Shown piece after piece: positions 58,498 to 64,000 of a stretch of 64,000 nucleotides of DNA. Origin of the DNA: Streptomyces sp. CNH099. Its GTDB lineage: Bacteria > Actinomycetota > Actinomycetes > Streptomycetales > Streptomycetaceae. The stretch spans positions 1-64,000 of the forward strand of contig AZWL01000017.1 in NCBI GenBank assembly GCA_000514715.1. Reading direction: 5' to 3'. The translations under genes were made by a program, and so were the position numbers. Every line of letters starts with the position of its first letter. The first letter of the stretch is position 1. A model generated the notes under the pieces. That model searched no databases. It saw only the letters and a list, made by a program, of their open reading frames with translations, and was not told where the DNA came from.

Positions 58498-58645
58498 CGC
58501 GCCCCGGCACCCACCCGCACCACGGCCGGCGGCCGGGCCCCTCGCCCGGCCGCCGGCCCGCCGCCACCGGCTCCCGAACGGGCAACGGGCGGCGCACAGA
58601 CCGCGCCGTGTCCGGTCGGTGCCGGAAAGTTCGAGAACCTCCGGA

Positions 58646-58672
58646 TGTCCCACGGGGTGCGGGCCGTTCGTC
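58646..58672 (+). promoter_or_regulatory. Possible ECF42-type promoter of the DGPF gene
   Basis: TGTCCC, 17 bases, CGTC lies about 36 bases before the DGPF start codon. The ECF42 consensus as I recall it is TGTCGA with CG(A/T)C, so the match is good in the -10 and partial in the -35. Confidence 0.35.
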
Positions 58673-58707
58673 ACAGCGGTGCGAGATCGTTGTGCCAGGA
58701 GGTGCCC

Positions 58708-59046
58708 ATGCAGTACGCCCTGCTCTTCTACGCCGAGCCGGGCTTGGCGGAGTCGCTGTCGGCGGAGGATCTCGCGGACGCGCAGGCCGAGTACGCGGAG
58801 CTGGTCGAGGACGGCCGGTTCCGCGACTGCGCCCGGCTGCTGCCGCCGGAGTCGGCGACGAGCGTGCGGCGGTCCGGGGGCCGGACGCTGCTGACCGACG
58901 GGCCGTTCGCGGATACCGAGGAGGTGCTGGGCGGGGTGTGTCTGGTGGAGGCGGCCGACCTGGACGAGGCGCTGGACCTGGCCGCGCGGGCACCGCTCCT
59001 CCGCCTCGGCGGGACCGTGGAGATCAGGCCGGTGGTGCGGTCCTGA
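58708..59046 (+). CDS. DGPF/YCII-related protein
   Basis: A 112-residue YCII-like protein. MQYALLFYAEPGLAESLSAE starts the fold, and TLLTDGPFADTEEVLGGVCL carries the DGPF signature. Genes of this family are regularly paired with ECF42 sigma factors, and one follows here. A strong AGGAGGTG precedes the ATG at 58708. It is thought to be the regulon member controlled by the sigma factor; its activity is unknown. The stop appears to overlap the first codon of the sigma gene. Confidence 0.92.
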   Translation: MQYALLFYAEPGLAESLSAEDLADAQAEYAELVEDGRFRDCARLLPPESATSVRRSGGRTLLTDGPFADTEEVLGGVCLVEAADLDEALDLAARAPLLRLGGTVEIRPVVRS

Positions 59047-60314
59047 ACGGGTCGGCAGAGGTCTTCCGGGACGAGTGGGGCCGGGTGCTGGCCTCACTCG
59101 TCGGGTTCCTCGGTGACTTCGACCGGGCGGAGGAGGCGGCGCAGGAGGCGTTCACGGTCGCCGCCGAACGCTGGTCCGCCGCCGACGTGCCGGCGAACCC
59201 GGGCGCGTGGCTGGTGGCGACGGCCCGCCGCCGGGCGCTGGACCGGATCCGCCGGGAGCGCGCCCTGGCCGGGAAGGTCCACCTGCTGCTGCCCGAGGCC
59301 ACCGTGGCCGTGGACGACTTCGACGACCTGATCGAGTCCGGCCGGTTCGACGCGGACGGGACCGCATCGATCAGGGACGAGCGGCTGGAGCTGCTCTTCA
59401 CCTGCTGCCATCCGGCGCTGGCGCCCGAGGCGCGGGCGGCGCTCACCCTGCGGGCCCTGGGGGGCCTGGCGACCGCCGACATCGCCCGCGCGCTCCTGGT
59501 CCCCGAGGAGACCGTGCGGCGCCGGCTGACCCGCGCCAAGGCCAAGATCAGGGCGACCGCGATCCCGTTCGCCGTGCCCGGCGCGCACCGGCTCTCCGAA
59601 CGGCTCGACGCGGTGCTCTCCGTCATCCACCTGATCTACAACGAGGGTTGCCGCGGCCGCGTCGACCTCGGCGCCGAAGCGCTGCGCCTGGGCCGGGTCC
59701 TCACCGGCCTGCTGCCGCGGGAGCCGGAGGCGCACGGGCTGCTCGCGCTGATGACCCTCCACCGCGCCCGCTTCCCCGACGCCGACGCCGACGCCGACGC
59801 CGGCGACGGTGCCGGTGCCGGTGCCGGTGACGGCGACGGCCACGGCGGCGGCGCGGAACTCGTGCTGCTGCAGGACCAGGACCGCTCGCTGTGGGACCGG
59901 CAGGGCATCGCCGCGGGCCGGGCCGTGCTGGACGGGGCCGTCGCGCTCGGCGGCCCCGTCCAGCACGGCCCGTACGTCCTCCAGGCCGCCATCGCCGCAC
60001 TGCAGACGCGCGAGCGGGTCGACTGGCCGCAGGTCGCCCGGCTGTACGGGCGGCTGGCCGCGCTCACCGGCTCACCCGTCGTCCAGCTGAACCGGGCCGC
60101 GGCCATCGCCCGGGCCGGCGCCCCGCACACGGCGCTGCGCCTCATCGGCAGCCTCGACCTGGACGGCTGCCTGTACCTCCACTCCACCCGGGGCGAACTG
60201 CTGCGCCGCCTCGGCCACACCGCCCGCGCCCGGGCCGCCTACGGGCGCGCCCTCGACCTGGCCACCACCGCCCCCGAACGCCGCTTCCTCGCCCGGCGGC
60301 TCGAAGAACTCTGA
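59043..60314 (+). CDS. ECF42-group RNA polymerase sigma factor with TPR-like C-terminus
   Basis: A sigma factor of about 423 residues. Region 2 (FRDEWGRVLASLVGFLGDFD, RAEEAAQEAFTVAAERW) and region 4 (LGGLATADIARALLVPEETV) are followed by a long DUF6596/TPR-like extension of about 220 residues. ECF42 needs this extension for activity. No ATG, GTG or TTG lies near the expected start. The best fit is CTG at 59043-59045 overlapping the DGPF stop as CTGA. A GCCGAC/GCCGGT microsatellite inserts an Asp-Ala/Gly tract near residue 245. Confidence 0.85.
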   Translation: MNGSAEVFRDEWGRVLASLVGFLGDFDRAEEAAQEAFTVAAERWSAADVPANPGAWLVATARRRALDRIRRERALAGKVHLLLPEATVAVDDFDDLIESGRFDADGTASIRDERLELLFTCCHPALAPEARAALTLRALGGLATADIARALLVPEETVRRRLTRAKAKIRATAIPFAVPGAHRLSERLDAVLSVIHLIYNEGCRGRVDLGAEALRLGRVLTGLLPREPEAHGLLALMTLHRARFPDADADADAGDGAGAGAGDGDGHGGGAELVLLQDQDRSLWDRQGIAAGRAVLDGAVALGGPVQHGPYVLQAAIAALQTRERVDWPQVARLYGRLAALTGSPVVQLNRAAAIARAGAPHTALRLIGSLDLDGCLYLHSTRGELLRRLGHTARARAAYGRALDLATTAPERRFLARRLEEL

Positions 60315-60417
60315 TCCGGGCCGCCGCCCCGCCGGCGCCCGCCCGTTCGCCGCCGGGTGCCGGCGGAGCCGCAGGTGGCGGCACGGGGCCGCGCCGCCGG
60401 ATGCGAGAATCGGCCGC

Positions 60418-61131
60418 ATGCCTGACGACCTGATCATCGCCGCCTGCGACGGCGCCGCGAGTCCGAACCCGGGGCCGGCCGCGTGGGCCTGGGTGCTGGC
60501 CGGCCCGGACGGCGCGGTCGTGCGCTGGGAGGCCGGTCCGCTCGGCCGGGCGACCAACAACGTCGCCGAGCTGACCGCCCTGCTGCGGCTGCTGGAGGCC
60601 ACGCACCCGGCCGCGCCGCTGGAGGTGCGGATGGACTCGACGTACGCGATGCGGGCGGTCACCGACTGGCTGCCGGGCTGGCGGCGGCGCGGCTGGAAGA
60701 CGGCCGCGGGCAAGCCGGTGGCCAACCTGGAGCTGGTACGCACCATCGACGACCGGCTGGAGGGCCGCGACGTGCGGCTGGTGCACGTCCGGGCGCACCA
60801 GGTCGGCGGCGACCCGTACAACGCCGCCGCCGACGCGGCCGCCGCCGAGGCGGCCCGTACCCAGAACCCGGCGGGCTCGGCGTACGGCTCGCCGCTGCCC
60901 ACGGCGGAGGACGTCCCGGCCGGGGGCGGTAACGGGGACGGGGGCGCCGGTGGCAAGGGCGGCGCCGCCGGGCGGCGTTCGGGCAGGTCGGGCACGTCGG
61001 GCGGGGCGGGCCGGAAGGGCATGACGGCCAGGTACCCGGGCCGCTGCCGCTGCGGCGCGTCGTACGCCGCCGGCACGACGATCGCCAAGAACGCGACCGG
61101 CTGGGGCCACCCGGGGTGCGTCGACGCCTGA
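60418..61131 (+). CDS. RNase HI-type ribonuclease with C-terminal Cys motif
   Basis: A 237-residue protein. The N-terminal RNase H domain has the acidic residues in AACDGAASPNPG, NNVAELTALLRLLE, VRMDSTYAMR and HQVGGDPYNAAADAAA. After a Gly-rich linker the C-terminal 35 residues (YPGRCRCGASYAAGTTIAKN, GHPGCVDA) hold three cysteines plus a His that may bind zinc. It should cleave RNA in RNA-DNA hybrids. The tail is found in actinomycete members and may aid substrate binding. Confidence 0.9.
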   Translation: MPDDLIIAACDGAASPNPGPAAWAWVLAGPDGAVVRWEAGPLGRATNNVAELTALLRLLEATHPAAPLEVRMDSTYAMRAVTDWLPGWRRRGWKTAAGKPVANLELVRTIDDRLEGRDVRLVHVRAHQVGGDPYNAAADAAAAEAARTQNPAGSAYGSPLPTAEDVPAGGGNGDGGAGGKGGAAGRRSGRSGTSGGAGRKGMTARYPGRCRCGASYAAGTTIAKNATGWGHPGCVDA

Positions 61132-61143
61132 GCGGCCGCGCCG

Positions 61144-62595
61144 TCAGCCGTCCCGCAGGTCGAGCAGGTGGACCCGGAACACGTCGACCGCGTCGAGCAG
61201 CGCCTGGCGCGGGCTGTCCCCCGTCAGCAGCGCCGCGGAGAGCACCAGCGTCCCGTCCAGCCCGTCGAGCGCGCTGCGGCGGGTGGCCAGCCACTCCGCG
61301 TGGTGCGCGGCGTACGACTCCCCGCCCCGGCGGTCGCGCAGCCGGGACAGCTCGCGTTCCTCGTCCGCCAGGATGCCGCCCACCCGGTGCAGGTGCGTGT
61401 CCTTGAGGTTCTTCAGCCCGGTCAGCAGGTCGGCGTCGGTGGGCGGCGACGCGGCGATGACGTCCAGCAGCCGCAGGTGCACGTCGACCTGCTTGCGCAG
61501 CCGCTCGCGCGCCGCGCGCTCCAGCTCCGCGACGGCGTCGGCCCCCATGACCCGGGTCGGCACGGGCGCGGCCGGGGGCGCGACCGGGGGCGCGACCGGG
61601 GCCGTGGGTGCGGCCGGAGGCACGGCCGGGGGCGGGGCCGGGTGCGGCGGGGTCCGGCGGCCGGGCCGGAGCCGCCAGCCGAGCCGGCGCGACGGCCGGT
61701 GGCCCGCGGGCGGCGCCGGGGCGGGCGCGTCCGACGCCGGCGCCGGCGGGCGCCCGGGACTGCCGCTGCCCCGCGAGGCCCCCGTGTGCCGCTTCAGCTC
61801 CGCGGCGGCCGTCGCGAGGGTCGCGCGCTCGCGGGGGTCCTTGGTCAGCAGCGCGGTGAGGATCTGCACCAGCGCCCCGGCGTGCCGGAACGGCTCGGGC
61901 TCGGATTCGCAGACGGCCCGGCGCAGGGTCCACAGGTTCGAGCCGTTGAAGGGCAGCCGGCCCTCGACGGCCGCGTACAGCGTGGCGCCGAACGCCCACA
62001 GGTCCGAAGCGGGGGTCGCCGGCTCGCCGTTCAGCTGCTCGGGGGAGGTGTACGCGGGCGTGCCCAGCAGCCCGCCGGTGGTGGTCAGCCCCGCCGAGGC
62101 GTCCGCGATGGCGGCGATGCCGAAGTCGGTGATGACCGCCCGCCGGTCGGTCACCAGGATGTTGTCCGGCTTCAGGTCGCGGTGCACCACGCCCGCGGCG
62201 TGCGCCTCGGCCAGCGCTTCGAGGACCTGGACCCCGATCTCCGCCACCCGCGGCACCGGCAGCCGGGTCCGCTCCCGCAGCAGGGCGGCGAGCGAGCCGC
62301 CGGCGACGAACTCCATCACGATCACCGGCGCGCCGTCGTGCTCGACGACGTCGTACACCGTGGTGATGCCGGGGTGGTTGAGCCGGGCCGCCGCGCGGGC
62401 CTCGACGATCATGCGCCGCAGCAGCTTGTCCCGCTGCCGGTCCCCGACATCGGCGGCGAAGACGACCTCCTTCACCGCGACCCGTCGGTCCAGCAGCTCG
62501 TCGCGAGCGCTCCAGACCCGGCCCATGCCGCCCTGCCCCACCGGTTCGTGTAACCGGTACCGACCGGCGATCAGCCGCCCGCGCGCCCCAGCCAT
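61144..62595 (-). CDS. Soluble serine/threonine protein kinase, PknB-like
   Basis: A 483-residue kinase. The kinase domain (residues 12-270) has the glycine loop GQGGMGRVW, VAVKEVVF, HRDLKPDNILV, ITDFGIAAI and GTPAYTSPEQL. A Pro/Ala-rich linker follows, with a C-terminal helical domain of about 150 residues (ELERAARERLRKQVDVHLRL, LKNLKDTHLHRVGGILADEE). No membrane helix is visible, so it is cytosolic. The C-terminal domain may bind a partner. The ATG is at 62593-62595. Targets are unknown. Confidence 0.92.
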   Translation of the reverse strand: MAGARGRLIAGRYRLHEPVGQGGMGRVWSARDELLDRRVAVKEVVFAADVGDRQRDKLLRRMIVEARAAARLNHPGITTVYDVVEHDGAPVIVMEFVAGGSLAALLRERTRLPVPRVAEIGVQVLEALAEAHAAGVVHRDLKPDNILVTDRRAVITDFGIAAIADASAGLTTTGGLLGTPAYTSPEQLNGEPATPASDLWAFGATLYAAVEGRLPFNGSNLWTLRRAVCESEPEPFRHAGALVQILTALLTKDPRERATLATAAAELKRHTGASRGSGSPGRPPAPASDAPAPAPPAGHRPSRRLGWRLRPGRRTPPHPAPPPAVPPAAPTAPVAPPVAPPAAPVPTRVMGADAVAELERAARERLRKQVDVHLRLLDVIAASPPTDADLLTGLKNLKDTHLHRVGGILADEERELSRLRDRRGGESYAAHHAEWLATRRSALDGLDGTLVLSAALLTGDSPRQALLDAVDVFRVHLLDLRDG

Positions 62596-62696
62596 GCCTC
62601 CATCGTAGGCAGCGGCGGGGATCTTCGCGGGCCGTATCCCGGCCGGTCCCGTAGGAAAAGCCCTGTGGGGAGGGCCCGTGGGAACAGGCCGTCCCG

Positions 62697-63464
62697 CTAC
62701 CGCTGCGCCAGCCGGATGTCCATCAGCTGGTCCTCGGTCAGCACCGACTCCGCGGCCGGCGCCTTCGCCCCGACCGGCTCGCCGAACGCGGAGAAGGACA
62801 GGTCGACTTCGGTGCCCTCCGGGTCGGTGATGGTCACCGGGTACGGCTTGCCCTCGGCGGCGATCTTCATGCTGGCGCCGTCGCTGGTCGCGGGGTTCTC
62901 GTTCACGTACGACACGACGGCGACGCCCTTGTGCTTCGTCGTCTCCTTCAGCGTCATATCAGGGCTGAACGACACGACGCTGTCCGTCTCTTCGACGTAC
63001 GTGTCCAGCGAGCACAGGTCCATGATGGCGGAGCGGGTGTCGGCCCGGGACTCCTCCAGGTACGAGCCCTCGACCTCGGCGATCATCCCGGCGTCGTAGG
63101 CGTACTCGGACTCCAGGTAGGCGGCGTCCGGCTTCAGCCAGACGGTGTCGCCGCGCATGACGAACTCGATGCTGCCCCGCTTGTCGTTGCCCGCCTCGCC
63201 GACGCAGTCGCCCTTCTTGTCCAACCGCACGTCGACCCGGGAGGGTTCGGCGACCCACACCATCTCGCCGACCGCGCGCACGGACTCGGCGGAGCGCAGT
63301 GCCTTGACGGCGTCCGCCTGGGCGGGCCCGTCGCCGCCCGCACCGCCCCCGGCACCGCCCCCGGTGCCGCCGTCGTCGCCGCCGCAGCCGACGAGCGCGA
63401 GCAGCGCCGCCGCCGTCCCGGCCGCCGCGACGGCGCCCCTGTGCCCGCGTATGACCTGCTTCAT
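62697..63464 (-). CDS. Lipoprotein, LppX/LprG-like
   Basis: A 255-residue exported lipoprotein. The signal (GAVAAAGTAAALLALVGC) ends at the lipobox Cys27, followed by a Gly-rich linker. The mature domain (ADAVKALRSAESVRAVGEMV, RGSIEFVMRGDTVWLKPDAA) matches the general pattern of actinomycete LppX/LprG-like or LolA-fold lipoproteins, which carry lipids or sense the envelope. No partner gene is nearby; the kinase gene downstream on the same strand is 100 bases away. Confidence 0.75.
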   Translation of the reverse strand: MKQVIRGHRGAVAAAGTAAALLALVGCGGDDGGTGGGAGGGAGGDGPAQADAVKALRSAESVRAVGEMVWVAEPSRVDVRLDKKGDCVGEAGNDKRGSIEFVMRGDTVWLKPDAAYLESEYAYDAGMIAEVEGSYLEESRADTRSAIMDLCSLDTYVEETDSVVSFSPDMTLKETTKHKGVAVVSYVNENPATSDGASMKIAAEGKPYPVTITDPEGTEVDLSFSAFGEPVGAKAPAAESVLTEDQLMDIRLAQR

Positions 63465-63693
63465 TACCGACCTTCGTTCACTCTCGACTGCCGTGTCCCC
63501 GGGGCGAGTTGGTCAGCCGCCCGCCCGGGAAGGCGCACACGTTACCCGCGGGGCGGCGGGCGGCCAAACGCGCGCCGGCCGGCGCCGTCCGCCGCGAAGC
63601 GGTCGTGTCGGGACCGTTTACTTCCGTACTCGGCACACGTAACGTGCGTGTCGCAACGATCACGTTAACGTTCATGTCTAGGCGGGAGCCGAG

Positions 63694-64000
63694 ATGCGTC
63701 CAAGAATGCGTGCAATGTCCCCCGTGTTGGTGCCCGGCGTCGCCCTCGCGCTGACGCTGCTCGGCGGCGTCCCCGCCGGCGCCGCCGGGCAGGGCCGGGA
63801 GGCCCGCCCCGCGGACGCCGGGCGGGCCGTGGAGGTGCGGGTCGGGACGTACAACGTGTGCGGGCACGGGTGTCTGCCGACCAAAGAGGAGTGTGAGCGC
63901 GTCATCGGGCGCGACTGCGGCACCAAGCTCCGGCCGTGGGCCGGGGGGCGGGCCGCGGACGTCGCGGAGGACATCGACGCGGCCGGGCTCGGGGTCGTCG
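63694..64000 (+). CDS. Secreted endonuclease/exonuclease/phosphatase-family protein (5' part)
   Basis: The first 102 codons of a gene that continues beyond the window. A signal peptide (VLVPGVALALTLLGGVPAGA) is followed by VEVRVGTYNVCGHGCLPTKE, the first strand and Asn of the EEP fold, with several cysteines expected in a secreted enzyme. It probably cleaves nucleic acid or a phosphodiester outside the cell. The ATG at 63694 has GGGAG upstream. The catalytic Glu, His and Asp motifs would lie outside the window. Confidence 0.75.
   Translation, partial: MRPRMRAMSPVLVPGVALALTLLGGVPAGAAGQGREARPADAGRAVEVRVGTYNVCGHGCLPTKEECERVIGRDCGTKLRPWAGGRAADVAEDIDAAGLGVV

Noticed and set aside
63655..63680. 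PhoP-box-like sequence upstream of the last gene (ACGTTAACGTTCATG)
   Set aside because: Only one unit partly fits the direct-repeat consensus; the palindrome ACGTTAACGT is noted but not enough for a call.

Overview
The window is very GC-rich, uses GTG, TTG and perhaps CTG starts freely, and carries several hallmark actinomycete loci: a conservon, a three-gene XRE/DUF397/ATPase module, two ECF sigma factors with C-terminal extensions, and many TetR, HxlR, GntR and XRE regulators. I read it as chromosomal DNA of a Streptomyces or a close relative. No RNA genes, CRISPR arrays or intact insertion sequences were found.

Layout. 0.1-2.3 kb: an ECF41 sigma factor and the flavin oxidoreductase it probably controls. 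2.4-7 kb: a small lipoprotein, a secreted metalloprotease and a large LuxR-type ATPase regulator. 7.1-9.9 kb: a hemerythrin protein, then the DUF397/XRE/ATPase module. 9.9-13.2 kb: a divergent SDR/HxlR pair, a decayed gene with an operator-like repeat, a Rid-family protein and an FAD oxidase. 13.3-17.2 kb: two divergent large regulators. 17.4-21.4 kb: conservon cvnABCD plus a GAF protein.

21.5-32.1 kb looks like one catabolic unit. It has an oligopeptide-type ABC transporter operon with an embedded creatininase-family amidohydrolase, an HpcH-type aldolase, a nitrilase-family amidase, an acyl-CoA dehydrogenase and a GntR regulator. The same 13-bp element lies in front of the aldolase and the transporter operon. 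About 620 bp of hairpin-rich tandem repeats separate aldolase from amidase.

32-42.9 kb is mixed accessory DNA: a GNAT enzyme, a TetR/NmrA pair with two operator dyads, gene remnants (Uma2, DUF397, LanC-like), an XRE-cupin regulator, an MFS exporter whose leader looks like a translational attenuator, a reductase/C45 hydrolase pair, and a GlxA/DJ-1 pair. 43-46.3 kb is a molybdate regulator plus modABC. 46.4-52.8 kb holds SPFH/NfeD, an arsenite-type permease, DUF3105/DUF305 and a CmtR-like metal sensor with a cation efflux protein.

52.9-57.6 kb is the most striking part: five tightly coupled genes for a polyprenyl diphosphate synthase, a methyltransferase, a chorismate-lyase-like protein, a PobA-like flavin hydroxylase and a UbiA prenyltransferase. 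Together they could build a prenylated, hydroxylated and methylated 4-hydroxybenzoate, meaning a meroterpenoid or a ubiquinone-like compound in an organism expected to use menaquinone. The window ends with a secreted protein, a DGPF/ECF42 pair, an RNase HI-type protein, a soluble Ser/Thr kinase, a lipoprotein and the 5' part of a secreted endonuclease/phosphatase-family gene.
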